Shown: piece after piece, positions 31,001 through 44,600 of the stretch
Layout: each line of letters starts with the position of its first letter
Numbering within the stretch: position 1 is the first letter of the stretch
NCBI GenBank assembly: GCA_016647705.1
Contig: JAENRU010000279.1
Coordinates: 124,001-188,000, forward strand
Source: Eucommia ulmoides
Taxonomy: Eukaryota > Streptophyta > Magnoliopsida > Garryales > Eucommiaceae
Direction: 5' to 3'
Length of the DNA stretch: 64,000 bases
The notes under the pieces: generated by a model
Seen by the model: only the letters and a program-made list of their open reading frames with translations
Databases searched by the model: none
What the model was told of the DNA's origin: nothing
Made by a program: the position numbers and the translations under genes

Positions 31001-32141
31001 CCAATCATTATCTTTTCTAAGCATGGTAATTTTTTCTTCTTCTATTCAGGGTTATGCAATGAAAAAAATTGTTATTATTATTACCTAGTTTAAGCCACTG
31101 TATTCTAGATTTTTTATGTCAATGAATCTCTTCTTTCATAAGAATATTTATATACTCTCTTTGAAGATCAATTTCAAGACAATTTAGATTGTGCATAAAA
31201 AAATTGTCCTGAGCTTTCTGAACACCCTTTAATTTGGCTAATAGATTATTTTTTATTTTAAAAATATTACCAAAAGTTTTGGAATTCCACTCCCTGGGAG
31301 TAGTAGTGAAATTCTTAAGTTTCAGATCTAAATCATAATCATTATCCACCCTGTGATCCAACATCAGATTTTTGAAACTATTACGAGTTAACCACATAGC
31401 TTCGAAACAAAAAGGTCTATTTCAAGGGAGGGGGAAGCCACATCAATAAATAAGTAAAGGAGATTGGTCAGAATACATACGAGGGAGGGTTTCAACACTT
31501 AAATTGGAATAAACCTCATTCCACTTGTCATTAGCAAGGGCACGATAAAGTCTTTTACCAATTTTGATACTACTCCTCACCGAACCCATCCAGGTCATTT
31601 TGGGACCATTGGAACCCAGATCTATTAAACCACAGTCATTCAAGTTACGGTTGAAGCAATTAATATAGGCAATATCAGAAGGCGTACAAGGGCTAGTTTT
31701 TTCAGTTTGGGAGGCGATATCATTTAGATTGCCAATCACCAACCAAAGACCAGAGTTCTGATGAGAAATCTCCTTCATGTTCTTCCAAAGTTCTTGTTTC
31801 AGTCTGTGATTTGGGTTAGCATAAACTGTCGATAAAAGCCAGTCATCTAAATTAGCACGACTAACTACGGCGTGAATAGCTTGATGCTTAGCGGAAATAA
31901 TTTTTAAACTCACTTTATCAGGAATCCATAAAATCCAAATCGCACCAGCTCTACTACAAGGATCAATATGGCTAGAAGCAGTAAGACCCAAATTTTTGAA
32001 ACAATTCCCCATGGAATTCAAATTAACTTTAGTTTCAAGAAGGATGAAAATATCAGGTTTATATAGCATAAAAATATCTTTAAAGATAGCTTTGAAAACA
32101 GGGTTACCTGCACCCCTACAATTCCAAGAGATAATCTTCAT
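28069..32141 (-). pseudogene. LINE 1 ORF2: endonuclease, reverse transcriptase, zf-RVT, RNase H
   Basis: ORF2 normally nicks DNA, reverse-transcribes its own RNA and removes the RNA strand. ATG at 32141 opens MKIISWNCRGAGNPVFKAIF (APE endonuclease). LLETKV, YANPNH, GNLNDIAS (family: GDFND) and MYSDQSPLLI (family: SDH) follow, down to 31443; the Asp and His changes would hurt catalysis. Reverse transcriptase: LPENISQFRPISLCNTTYKL and GPFQSSFVSGR at 30413-30748, HLFFADDLVLFAKA near 30070-30130, DLGVYLGF at 29653-30021. zf-RVT region: 29078-29600 (IWRGIVCAKNILEKGIKWKV). Plant L1-type RNase H: 28069-28488 (ALEAEIRGLIMGIKI, VETDLADVVSLI). Frames change at several points, for example between 31443 and 31397 and between 30413 and 30021, so the protein is not made. 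Confidence 0.85.
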
Positions 32142-32176
32142 GGGTCTAAAAATTGAAAGAAAAGATAACAAATATC

Positions 32177-34419
32177 CTATCCCGAGTTTTCAGGAGTAGT
32201 TTGCGTCTCCAAAGAAGCCATCTCCAGGCCTTGATTATTTCCAGAGATATCTCTAAGAATGGAGGTTGAACTGCCTCCATCCCTATCATACCAACCGTCA
32301 ACCTGACATTTCTCACCAACCAAAGAATTTTGAGAAGATGTGTTATCTTCTTTTTCTGCTCTAGAAATGTGAAAAATGGATTTGTCTAGAGCAAAGTTTT
32401 TTGGATCTCCATAATCCGTGATAGTAATGTTATCAAGTAATGGAGTAGACACAGGGGTAGTGAGAGTGTGGTGTGAGTTTAAATGAAAGGTTGGTTCAAA
32501 TGAAAATGGAGAAACGTGGAATTTTTTTGAATTGAATTGTAAATCAGTTTCCAACTTGCCTGCATTCACGTTAGGAAGCTTTAAACCTGGAGAATTTTCA
32601 ATCATGGGAGTAGACCCCAAAACAAAAGTGAACGTGGGAACATGGCCCGAAGTTAAAGAGTGCATGGAAGTAGAGCCCGAGGTAAGAGTGAGCTAGAAAA
32701 CATTACTCAAGGCAGTAGTTAAATATGAAGAAGGACCCGCTATTTTAGAAGAACGATTATTAATCTTGGGAACATTTCCGGAAACCTCGGTGGAGTTACT
32801 TTTTCGCTTGTTGGCTTTGTTGCCAACTGGCTTGATAATGTTTTCACCTGATTAAATATTGCTTCTTTGGTTCGAGATTTTTGGTAAGTCATTTTTTTGT
32901 TTGTGTTGGACCAAATTTGATATTACTTTGTGCCTAGAAATTATTTACCAATTGAGATTGGGCAAAACCCAAACTATTATTATCATTCGTCTCACTCCTT
33001 AGATTTTTTCTCCCCCTGTTCTGACCATTCTCCACATCACCAAAATTTTTGACAGAATTATTATAAACTTTAGATGGCATATTCATTTTGGTTTTATTGG
33101 AGTTAAACTTCTTAGTACGTTTAACAAGAAGCCAAGGACCGAAATCAGCGTCTTCTTGAGCGTTAGTCATGCTATTTGACTCATGACATTATTTTCCTTA
33201 GTACTCTCCTTAGGATTATTTTCCAAATTAGTATCCAGATCATTAATAGTTTGAGCTATCGACACTTGGGTATTTTGAATATTTTCCCTCCTATTTGATG
33301 AATTAACATTAGCAGTATTCTGAATATTCGTCGCATCTTTAGATTCCAACGAAGAATTGTCACCGGTTTTTCTAAAGGGATAGAATTCTGTTCTATGGGA
33401 CACTCTACCACAACAATGACAGACCACATGAATACTTTCATATTCCAGTTTATACCATTTCCCATCCAATTCAAATTTTGTTGCAAGCAATTGTTCTAAA
33501 TCGATTTCAATACACACTCTAGCAAAAATTCCATGAACTGAAGCTACAGTATTACCATCTAATTTTATAGGTTTACCAATAGATCTAGCAATGGAATATA
33601 GTAACGGGGGTTCATAGAAATCAACAGAAAGTTTTGGAAACCTAATCCATACCAAAGTTCTAGAATCTCTAGCCTCTTCGGGGTGAAAGTTGGGTTCTCA
33701 TTTTCTAACAGTTAGATAATTATCAAATATAAACCAAGGACCTCTAGTAGGAACATGTGTGGAATCAGATACCTTAGAGAATTTAACAAGAAAAAACCGA
33801 GAACTCAAATCGATTAAATTGAACGTACCACGTGTTTTCCACATAACAATTACTTTTGAAAGAAGAGTTTTATAACCAATATTTCTACCCAGAAGACGAA
33901 TTATAAGGAAATCTTGTCATTTTTCCTTAATAATTTCAAGCTAGTGGGGTGGAACTTTGAATCGGGGGGCAAAAACTCTTCTATTCCCTTGCGACGAATC
34001 CTCAGGGTCATCAAGAGGTACCATCACAAGATCTTCATCATGATCAAAAAATACATCCTCGATTTTATTTATAGAAGAGTTTTTGATCCCATTAAGTATA
34101 TCTCTGAAAGATTTAGGGTTCTCAGCATTTACCTTTATTGTAGGTCTTACCTCATTTTGGGCATTTGAAAGCGTGGGAGGAACCAAATCTACCAAATTTT
34201 GTATAGTTTTAGGTGTTGATTTTGATAATGATGGAAACTCATTGAGATTTCCCCCATAATCAGATCAGTGGAGGGTTTGCATACATGTGTTTCAATTTCC
34301 ATAACCAACGAAGCACAGATTTGAGTGCCTTACTTTATATTCTTCATACTCCTAGCTAGATTATCTTCCTCTTGACTGGAGAAACCTTTGTTTGGATTTT
34401 TCCCCTCAAGCGAGCTCAT
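32177..34419 (-). pseudogene. LINE 1 ORF1 (DUF4283 / zinc-knuckle nucleic-acid chaperone)
   Basis: The probable start is at 34419 (MSSLEGKNPNKGFSSQEEDN), followed within 30 codons by a stop. The next open parts are 33941-34195 (SFRDILNGIKNSSINKIEDV) and 33167-33655, which holds the end of the DUF4283-like domain (VWIRFPKLSVDFYEPPLLYS) and the zinc knuckle CHCCGRVSHRTEFYP, where the last Cys is Tyr. 32177-33170 holds the low-complexity C-terminal part (FGPWLLVKRTKKF near 33120). ORF1 binds LINE RNA in related elements. It is broken in several places and lies directly upstream of ORF2. Confidence 0.75.
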
Positions 34420-34448
34420 CAAAAAAATAGGACAATCGGGAAATAGGC

Positions 34449-34908
34449 TGTCACTCCCCACCGCGGACACCCATCACTATGGGGTCGGCGTGACATCGAC
34501 ACGACATCTTCTGAGGAACAAACCAACTAGAAAGCGATAGTAGATAATCATAATTATACAATCACCAAAATCAGGCTATAAACATTTTCTCTAACTAGGG
34601 ACACACCCGTCCCTGAATTTTTAATAACAAAAAAGAAGAAGATAAAAACAACAATGAACCTCTCCTAGGTTCGCCTTAGGCAGCACCTCCCAAAATACTC
34701 TCTCGCTATACCATTGCCGGACTCTACCCAGTGCCAGTAGGGGACCGACTCCTAATTATTTTACCTGCGAGTGTACTGCCTTCTTAATAAAAATATTTTT
34801 ACATAATAATACATTCTAAATAATACATCATTTAAATATGGATCGAGTATAAGTATATAGATGTCATAACTTGTAAAAGTTTTCATAATATATGTAGTGA
34901 AAATAAAG

Positions 34909-34951
<43 letters not shown>

Positions 34952-37097
34952 TTCTATTTCAAAACCATCTAATATAAATATCATACCGATCACCACAATA
35001 AATAATAAATCATCCAGTATAAATAAACATCACATCTCAAATCACCACTTCACCACAACACACACTGGCTAGCCATAGTGATCGTTTTAACCTCACGATC
35101 GGGAGTTGCAACGGTACCGTAACATTCGTAGGAATGCCTTCCTACGAAATATCCATACCCCTTACGGGGAGAAATATAATCCACACATATCTAACGAAAA
35201 TGATTTTTAAGCATTCTTTTAGAAACCAACACAATTCCAAAAACCTACTTGATCCATATCATTTATGAAATCGTACAATGTAAACAAACACATATGTCAT
35301 CATATATATATACATAAAACAGTTTGGCAAGAAGACAGTACACTCAACTCGCTTCTTGTGCTACAATAATAGCACCGTCCAAAGCCTACCGGGATGTTGG
35401 CGTTTGCGAACCTATTAATGATAGGGCCTAAATTAATATTTTATACAAAATAATCAAATCGTGCAATGCAGACCCTAAGTTCCGAAATTTTTCATTTCCC
35501 ACATTTTACTTACGAAAATTACTATTTCGGGTAATTTTTATTTCATTAAAAATAATTGCATAAAATTTAGTAATACACACGGTCCCAATTTATTATTCCG
35601 ATTCCAAAATTTTGATGTTAGAATTCAATTCAATAAACTGAAATAAATTTAACGAAAAACGTACTCATTCCGAATCGTTCACGGGCCGCGAAATGGGTTT
35701 TTAATTCTTATCGGGGTGGTTTGTGCAAATTCTTTTTTTTTTCTTTTTCTATTTTTTTTTCTTTCCCTTGTTCTTCCTTTTTTTTTTTTTTTTTTCCTAT
35801 TTCTGTTTTCTGTTTGTGCTCCGCCCGCCGGCACCACCACCGGCCGACCAGCCCCCCCTGCCGGCGACGCATCGGCTACCCATAACAGTTTTCAGCAACA
35901 CACCCATGCACACGCATACACATACTGATCAACACATTACACACATACATACTCTGTCCTACACACCCGTCGCCGACCGAACTGAGTAAAACACACACAT
36001 AGGCATAACACTGAACCAGAACGCCCACACACACGATCGCCGAGGGTCGACGGACGATGATTCGAACAACACTCCCACATACCCACATTCTACCGTATTG
36101 AACCGAAATAGAGGACGGCCACAAGCATGCACCGCCGTAGCGGTGACACAGACCGTCGGACACGTCGTGGCGACGATCACTCACGCATGTAGTCGAAGCA
36201 ACACACATATATACACGCTGCACGAAACAAGAATCAGAACACATACACTCCGTCGAAACGCCGCCGTCGGACGAAACCGAAACCCACCGGCGATCCTATC
36301 GCCGATCACATACACATGCATGCACACACCTACTAGAATGATCAATTAAATATGTATAAGTACTCACCAGATCGAAGATCGTCGACAAGCTAAATAACCG
36401 AACCCAACGTTCGCTCACCGGCAATGCTAAGAACACACCCGTCACGCCGTCGACGAACCACCCCACCGACCGAACCATTTTCGCTCTCCCTTGAAACTGA
36501 CGAAGACACCTCCACAATCATGCACACGAGCAATAGCCACGACCACCCTGCCGGAGGAACACCGACTCAAGGAAGTCCGATCACCCCTCCCGTGCTCCGG
36601 TCCTCTCTCTCTCTCTCTAGAATTTTTTCTAATTTCAAATTTGATGGAGGCTTTTTGATCAATGCACATGCACAAGTATATATATATTGCATGGATTAAG
36701 TGGTAGAAAACGTTCCTAGCCTGCCACGTTGCCTATCCGTTCTTCTCTCTTCCAGCGGTCTCACACGCACGGCGTATGTGTGTGTGTGTATATATATATA
36801 TATGTTTTAAAAAAAGTTTTTGTTAAATTACTCTTTCCCTCCTCTAATTCCTTAAAGTCTTCTTTTTTAGTTCAATTCAACATTTATAAGTTTCTAAAAT
36901 TGTAATTTGATCCCTTTTCAATTTTTTATTTTTAATTGGCAATTCGCGTCCCAAGTTGAGAGTAATGTTTTTAAATTTGCAAATTTGACCCCCAAGTTTT
37001 GATTTGAGTTCTTTATCAATAAAATTTTTACCTAAAATTTTCTAATGCTCTAAAATGCAACTATTTATGACGTACGTTTTACGATTTAGGTTTTACA
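34449..37097. mobile_element. solo LTR (family shared with 40189-42927), TSD TAGGC
   Basis: It begins TGTCACTCCCCACCG and ends GGTTTTACA, flanked by TAGGC at 34444-34448 and 37098-37102. It is 2,649 bp with no internal region. The sister LTR at 40189 shares the start, 'GGGGTCGGC(G/A)TGAC', 'CTGGCTAGCC(A/C)TAGTGATCG', 'AAGAAGACAGTAC', a (CA)-rich GC-rich middle, and the AT-rich end. A (TA)n run is at 34907-34948. Probably Ty3/Gypsy by the TGTCAC(A/T)(T/C)CCC start, but with no internal domains the class is not certain. It is the product of LTR-LTR recombination after insertion upstream of LINE 1 ORF1. Confidence 0.85.
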
Positions 37098-37389
37098 TAG
37101 GCGGTCAACGAAATTCAGTGTTTTCTTTTGCAATTTATTTTTCAACATTAATTTCAATATTTTTTTTGAAAAATTATTATTTAGTTTTCAAAAGATATAG
37201 AAATAAGAAAATAGACCTCCAACTAGTGTAATAAATTTTTTAGTCCCTAAATATTTTTTAGAAAATAATCCATTATTCTTTGACCATTATTTTTTCATTT
37301 TTTTTTGTACAAAGCATGAAAATAGAAAACACAAAAAACAAAAACCAGATAAGGGCACCTATCAAAGGTGCTCACGTCCATTTCAGTCA

Positions 37390-40300
37390 TTACAACTCTA
37401 GTCTTATCTTCTGGGGGGGGGGGGATTCAAGTATTTTCAAGTCTATTCTCCCATTCACTCTTTTCTTCACAAGAAAGTCCGCACAATTGTTTTCTTCTAT
37501 TGGAGCAAATTGAATCAAGTAGTTTCTACCTTGAAAAATATCTTTGAATTCTTCCACATATGTCTTATATCTATGAGTTTCTGGAGGCCCATCTGTAATA
37601 AGCGCAACTACTTCTCTAGAATCTATCTTCATAATGAGCCTTGGAATATCTCTTTCAACAACTATCTTTATTCTCATAAGAATGTTTTTCAATTTTGCTT
37701 CCAAACCCGTACATTACTGGATTTGATCGAAATAACCCACTATTCAAACTCCAAGTTTGTCTCGAATAAGCCCTTATATGCCTCCCCTCCCTAGGTTTCC
37801 AGTAGCACTCTCATCTGTATTTAGCTTATAGAAACCATTAGTGGGAAACACCGAATGAGATAATTTTGAAATTGCTCTACTATTTGTTGGATAGGAGGAG
37901 TAAAAAACTTCTAATAACTCTCTTTTAAGACAAATTATTCTATGGAGGGTTATAGATGCATTAGACTCGACACTTTCTATAACTTTCTTGTTTCTATTCT
38001 TCCGTATCTCTCAAAAGGTAGAGATAAACAAAAAGGAGGTATGTGAGTTTAAGAGACTCCATGTAAGACATTTTTTAATCCATTGGGCTATCTCCAAGTT
38101 CCTATCCCCCTGTTCACCGAATTTTGCCACCACTAAATTCCAGATCCTTCCAGCTTTGTTACATTTTCTCAAAGCATGGTCAATGGATTTGATTTCAATT
38201 TGACGTCTTTGACAAATACTAGAGATATTATAACTTCTTACAAATTTGAACAAGTTAGTAACAAGTTTCCCATGTATAATCAACTAAATGAAATATAAAA
38301 GCTTTTGAGGAAATTTTAGCTTTCAAATCTAGTTCTATTTTTTCGCATTTCCATTTTTGTTCGAGTTATTTAGGCAATCATACACTGATTTTATAGTGAA
38401 TTGACCAGAATTTTCAAGCATCTAAATTGATTTGTCTTCCCTATCTAGATTTGGATGTTCACTTTTCAAAATACACTCTATTTGTTTATCATTTATGAGG
38501 TGAAAAATTGATATAAGGAATCAATCTCCATTATTATCAATGATGTTAGCAACTTTAAGGTCCCAATTCTTTTGAAGTTAATTATATCCAAGCAGTTTTT
38601 CACCACACCACCAATCATTCCACAAGTTAGTATCAATCCCATTCCCAATTTTTCATTTAATCTCTGTTTGAAGGGTTTCTTTAGTTTTAGAAATACCCTT
38701 CCAAAGAAAGGAGTTGTAGGATTTAGCCTTCCAATTACTAGGACTTTTTTCCATACCATATTTTCCCAGTCAAATTCTAGTCCATAGATTATTTTCTCCA
38801 TTAGCAATATTCCAACCAATTTTTGCCATAAAAGCTTTATTACTTTTCCAGGTTTCTCGTATACCTAAACCACCCTCTTCTTTTTTCTTGCAGACTTTCT
38901 CCCATTTAATCAAATGGTACTTCTTTTTATTATTAGTATTCCTCCCCATAAAAACTTCTTATTAATTTTATCAATTTCATCACAGATTTTTTTTGGAATG
39001 GGGGATACTTGCATGGTATAGTACGAAATAATAAAAGTAATTGCTTTAATCAGAGTAGTTCTTCAAGTCAAAAAAACATATTGGTTTTCCAATTAGACAA
39101 CCTTTTCTATATTTTTTCTAAAATATAGTTATAATGACATTTAGCATTTCTACCATGGATTAGAGGAATTCCCAAATACACACCCAAGTCTTCCGTAAGA
39201 CTAATTCCCAATTTATTAATTATGTCTCTAGCTTGAATTTTGCTAACATTCGGAGACACGAACAACTTAGATTTATTCAAATTGATCTTTTGTCCAGACG
39301 TCCTAGTAATCTTATCAAGAATTTTTATAATAGTATCAATGTTCTTATCATTGGCTCTAGCAAAAAGCATCAAATCATCTGCAAAGAATAGGTGAGTAAT
39401 ACTCGAGCTATTTTTACCTAGTTTTAAACCATTCCACTTACCCCTATATTCATAAGCATTAATCATATGGGAAATCATTTCCATACATAGAACAAAAAGG
39501 TATAGGGATAAAGAGTCCCCTTGCCTAAGCCCTCTAGTTGGCTTAAATTCCTCTAATGCTTCACCATTCCAAAGAATTGAAAGGGGTGAAGATTTAACAC
39601 AACTCATGCTTAAATTAACCCACGGGTTGAAAATTTTAAATGCAAACAAAGTTTCTTCCAAAAAGTCCCAATGCACTCTATCATAAGCCTTTTCAAGATC
39701 AATTTTAATAATTAACCCCCAATTATTACCCTTCCTCCTCCTAAGTGAATGTATAACTTCTTGGGTAACAATGACATTATTAAAGGTCATTCTACTCGAG
39801 TGAAGCTACTTTGATTAGGGTCCACTATTTTATCAAGTAAAGGTCTTAGCTTGGCCACCAAGATTTTAGTCACCATTTTGTAAGTTGTATTACAAAGGCT
39901 AATAGGTCTGAACTGAGTAATGTTCTCAGGTATATTAACCTTAGGAATAAGTACTACCAATGATTTATTGTTGTATTCAGGCATTGCCCCAATTTCTGAA
40001 ACAGTTCTCTACATATTCAACAATGTCATTTTCAACCACTTTCCAATTATTATTATTTTTTTTTTTAAATATAGCTTGAAATCCATCTGATCTAGGTGCT
40101 TTAAGGTCACCTATGGATTTCAACGCTTCCCAAATTTCCTCCTTGGTAGGTTTTTCTACCAAAGCACTATGGAAATTCTCATCAATTATGTCACATCCCA
40201 CCCCGGACACCTTTCATGTGGGGTCGGCATGACGTCGATATGACATCACCTATCTGACTAACCAACCACAAATACGGCAATATAAATTTTTTTCATCTAT

Positions 40301-43300
40301 AACATATATACACGATTCCATCTGATAGGGATACACCGTCCCAATTATAAGAACAACCAAACTAATCCCATGCATCTCACTTAGATTCATCTCTGACACC
40401 TCGTCTCAAAATTCCTCTCAATTGACTCTACCGCGGGATCCGCATAACTCTATCTAGCGCCAGTAGGGGACCGACCGACTCCTAGCCATTTCACCTGCAA
40501 GTATACTGTCTTCTTAGTAAAATATTTTTATAATAATAATAATTTATTCTGCAACATCTAAATGGATTAAGCTTAAATATGTAAACATCACGTAACTCGT
40601 AAAAGTTTTCATAATATTAACAGTGAGAATAAAGCAAAATTTATAAGTTCCATGCAAAATCATTTAGTATAAGAATCATGCCAATCACCATAATAAATAA
40701 TAAATCATCCAGTATAAGCAAAATACCACATCTCAAAACACCACTCTCAAACACACACACGCTGGCTAGCCCTAGTGATCGTTTTAACCTCACGATCGGG
40801 AGTTTGCAACGGTACCGTACCATCCGTAGGATATGCCTTCCTACGAACACTCATCACTCCGCCGAAGCGGATAATCACTGTGCAGTATAACGTTTAACAT
40901 CACTCTACCGAATCAGATAAACATCACTCCGCCGAAGCGGATAACCTCACTCTACCAAACAGATAAACACCATAGCATTGTCAAATCAAATACATCATTA
41001 TCGAATCACAACTTAATAAATATCGTCTACCCAACATCGTCACATTACCACATTTATCTCTTTTCCTCAAAACCAACTTTTAAGTCCAAAAAAAAAATCA
41101 TATTCCACACTTTCTTTTAAAGAAAACGTCTGATTTTATCAAAACCACCTTTCCACCTTTCATTTTTAGAAAACCGGGCATTCTTAGAAAAATAGATATC
41201 CTCTATTCTCTTTTAAAAATACCGTCTGATTTCACCAAATCCAACAAAAATTCATTTTCAACTTTATTTCGAAAACCATCGTAATCTTCCGGAAATCCGA
41301 TTTACCAACTCACTCAAATCATGCTTGATCCATATCATTTATAAATTCATACAGTTTAAATAAATACATATTTCATCATATATATACATAGAAAAATAGT
41401 TTAACAAGAAGACAGTACAATCACCTTGTTATCCTCTCTCCAAAACCTTTACTGACCATACTCCATCGGGATACCGGTGCCTACGAACTTAATAGTGACA
41501 GAGCCTAAATTAATATCCTATCTAAAACATCTGAATCACGCAATGCGGACCCTATATTCCGAATCGTTACTATTTTATGTACCACGTAATTAAAATTAAT
41601 TTATCATTAGAGAATTGTTACGATTTTAGGATTTGTAGATCTAAATGAAATTTAATTTAATGAAAATTAATAATCGATTGAAATTTCACCTGTTTCCGAG
41701 TCGTTTGACGACCATGAGATGGGTTTTTGATTTTCAGTGGGGTTGTTTGTGTAATTTTTCCCCCTTTTTTTTCTTTTTTTTTTTTTCTCTGTTTCCTGAT
41801 CTGTTCCCAGTCGTCCCCTCTCTCCTCTGTTTCCGTTTCTGATGTTGGCTGATCGTCTCTCCCTTCCAAAATTTGTCGACGGCACACCCCCAAGGCCCAC
41901 CGATGACCGACCAGCACACCCACACCCCATCGATTCTCACACACACATCCACACAATCGGCCCACGTCCGATGGTCGACCACGCTTACACAGTAACACCC
42001 ACACACAAGCAACCGTCGTCGTTATACACACAACCAACGGACACCATGGACAGGGCACCCACCACCGGAATAGCACGCAGACACACATACACACACCGTC
42101 ATCAAGCAGAGTACACATACGCACCACGTCGACGATATCGTCGGACCGAACGAAAAACCCACCTACACCGTCACACACATACACACCAGCGAACCAAAAC
42201 AGACGAACAGAACCAAAAACGCACACACATCGATCACCCCCACACACTGTCGGACAGATTAAACAGAAAACACACACACATGACGACAATGGTTGAACAA
42301 CGGACACCCCCCACGCCGGAACACACCACCTCCGGACGATCACACCGCCCTCTCCGATCATACACCCACTCGCAACCACCGTAGAAATCCACACCCTCGC
42401 ACGAACTGCAAAGTCCCCACACAACGCCGACTACACCCCGCCGGCGCCGAACCCGACTGCTCCTCTCTCTCTCTTCTTTCTCTGTTTTCTTCTCTCTTTG
42501 ATTTTTCAGATTTGAGGAGATTTTTTGGTCATTACACATGAAGATATGTATATATTGCATGTAATTAGTGGATTCAATTCATCCGAACACGCCACGTCGT
42601 TGCTCTCTCTCTTTCCCCTGCCGGCGGTTTGCTCATCCGATCCTGTATGCTTATATATATATATATAATAAACTTTTTAATTAATTACTCTTTCCTCCCC
42701 CAACTTTCTTTAAATCTTAATTTTAATCAATTTCAACTTTTTAAAAGTTTTTAAGATTTGCAATTTCACCCCTTTAAGTTTCAATTTAAGGTTAAATGTC
42801 AATTTACCTCCCTAAGTTGGGATTTAATGTTTCTAGATTTTAAATTTGATCCCATTTCATCCCTAATTTTCCATAATTACTCTAAAATATAACTAAAATG
42901 ACGTATGTGTTAATTCAGGGTCTTACAAATTATGGGGCATTCATTCTTTAAGATATGTCTAGAACTATTCGCCATATCCTCCGAAAATAACTTAACAAAA
43001 TGATTTTTAACATAGGTTTTCAGATCATCTTCGTCTTTTATCCAACCATTCTCAATCCTAAGGGTATTGATTTTATTTCTTCTTCTTCTCTAGAGGGCCA
43101 TAATATGAAAAAAATTATTATTCTTTCCCCCCAATTTAAGCCATTGAATTCTAGATTTTTGCGCCCAGAAAATTTCTTCTTGCTTAAGAAAATTAATGTA
43201 CTCATATTGAAGTTTCTTCTCCAAATGGTTAAGATATTCAACATGATTTCTACCTTGAGCAATTTGAATGCCTTTTAACCTAGCTAGAATTTTTTTTTTT

Positions 43301-44193
43301 TCCGCTTAAAAAAGGTTCCCAAACGTATTCTTATTCCAATCACTAATTTTCTTAGTTATCTTTTTAAGTTTTTCTTTTAGGTCAATTAAACTTTTATCCC
43401 AATTATTCTCGAGAAAGTTATTAAAATCATGATGCGTAAGCCACATCGCTTCAAAGCGGAATGGTTTTTTCCTAACACTTCTATTCATCCCAAACACATG
43501 AATAAGTAAAGGGGAGTGATCAGAAAACATACGAGGGAGAGTTTCCACGGTAGCCTCAGGGAAAGTCGAGCACCTCGCCTCATTAGCTAGAACACGGTCT
43601 AGACGCTTCCCAATTTTAATGCCGTTTTTATTTGTGCCAGTCCAAGTGAATTTCGGCCCATTGGAGCCAAGATCAACCAGTCCACAATCATCAATATTTT
43701 CATTAAATATGTCGATCCTAACCAAGTCAAATGGCGTACACTCACTGGACTTTTTAGTCTGACTCGCAATATCATTAAAATCACCGACAACCATCCAGGG
43801 GACATTTCTATTACTAGTAGCCTCACACATATCCAACCAAAGATCACTCCTCCATCTCGGATTAGGGTTAGCATATATAGCTGAGAGAACCAATTCCTCA
43901 TAATTAGCTTTTTTCACTTTAACATGAATAGCTTGATTACTGTTGTTGAGTTGGCAAATGGAAACACGTTCCGAAATCCAAAGCATCCAAAGTCCCCCAA
44001 CCCTTCCCATAGGGTCCACATGAGTAGACGCATAGTAACCTTGATTATTAAAGAAACTTCCCATGCCATTTATTTTTACTTTTGTTCCTAAAAGAATCAT
44101 TATATCGGGTTTATAAGTGCCAACCATTTCTTTAAACGAATTACGAAAATTATTATTTCCAGCACCTCTACAATTCCAAGTAATAATCTTCAT
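37390..44193 (-). pseudogene. LINE 2 ORF2 (split by solo LTR)
   Basis: The likely start is the ATG at 44193: MKIITWNCRGAGNNNFRNSF. The endonuclease is open to 43306 with LLGTKV (the usual E is G), GDFNDIASQ, KRLDRVLAN and MFSDHSPLLI. The RT region is cut by the LTR at 42927/40189. It resumes with EEIWEALKSIGDLKAPRSDG, then ENITQFRPISLCNTTYKM and 39107-39790 (IIKIDLEKAYDRVHWDFLEE, FKPTRGLRQGDSLS, HLFFADDLMLFARAN). The catalytic FADD is kept. zf-RVT region: about 38011-38819. RNase H: 37390-37704 (RLIMKIDSREVVALI). Several stops and frameshifts lie outside the LTR, so decay is not due to the LTR alone. It is better preserved than LINE 1. Confidence 0.85.
40189..42927. mobile_element. solo LTR inside LINE 2 reverse transcriptase, TSD AATTA
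   Basis: It begins TGTCACATCCCACCCCGGAC and ends GGTCTTACA, flanked by AATTA at 40184-40188 and 42928-42932. 2,739 bp, no internal region, same family as 34449-37097. The insertion postdates LINE 2. 41740-42480 is GC-rich and (CA)-rich and gives spurious long frames on both strands. Confidence 0.88.
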
Positions 44194-44600
44194 AGAAAAC
44201 TTACTAGGTATATTTGGAAGAGGATCCGACTCTCTTAGGCTTAGTCGGAGCTTGCATATTTTTTTGTTTTCCATCCAAACTTTGATTGGATCTTCCAACA
44301 CTTCTAGTTGTGTAGCTCGATTCAGGCTCCATTCTAACTTTCTCACCGTCTCCAACACCCAAAACACCTCCACTTTGTGAACTATTTCCTCCATTTATTT
44401 TAGAATCAATGATGAGAAGCTCGTTGCTATCAGATTTTTTTTTTGGTTTCTCCCATTATTTTGCCACGAATCATGTTCTAAGTAGATGGAGGTTTTGGGG
44501 TTTACTATAGAAACACAGTTTTGAGTAGAGGAAGTTTCACCTTGAATGAGAATTTCCACCCTAGGTATTTTTATCAGAGAGTGAGAGGCTATAATAGTAC

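Larger units (their letters stand above)
27986..34443 (-). mobile_element. L1-type LINE 1, near full length, decayed
   Basis: Non-LTR retrotransposon on the minus strand with ORF1, ORF2 and a poly-A tail (T run at 27986-28000 on plus). At least 6.4 kb remain. A solo LTR (34449-37097) sits about 30 bp upstream of the ORF1 start, so the LINE 5' end probably lies beyond the LTR after 37102, where it could not be identified. No confident target duplication was found for the LINE. Both ORFs carry stops and frameshifts. Confidence 0.85.

Noticed and set aside
35716-36700. Several overlapping frames on both strands, His/Thr-rich or Cys/Val-rich
   Set aside because: Same (CA)-rich LTR region in the sister copy; not conserved as a frame between the two LTRs.
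37217-37230. AACTAGTG as the matching target duplication of LINE 1
   Set aside because: Only about six bases agree with the AATTACTAG next to the poly-A end; too short to set the LINE 5' end.
41657-42424. Long minus-strand frame (255 codons) rich in Cys, Val and Trp, overlapped by a 180-codon plus-strand frame
   Set aside because: Both lie in the GC-rich (CA)n-rich middle of a solo LTR; composition follows the repeat and neither shows a domain.
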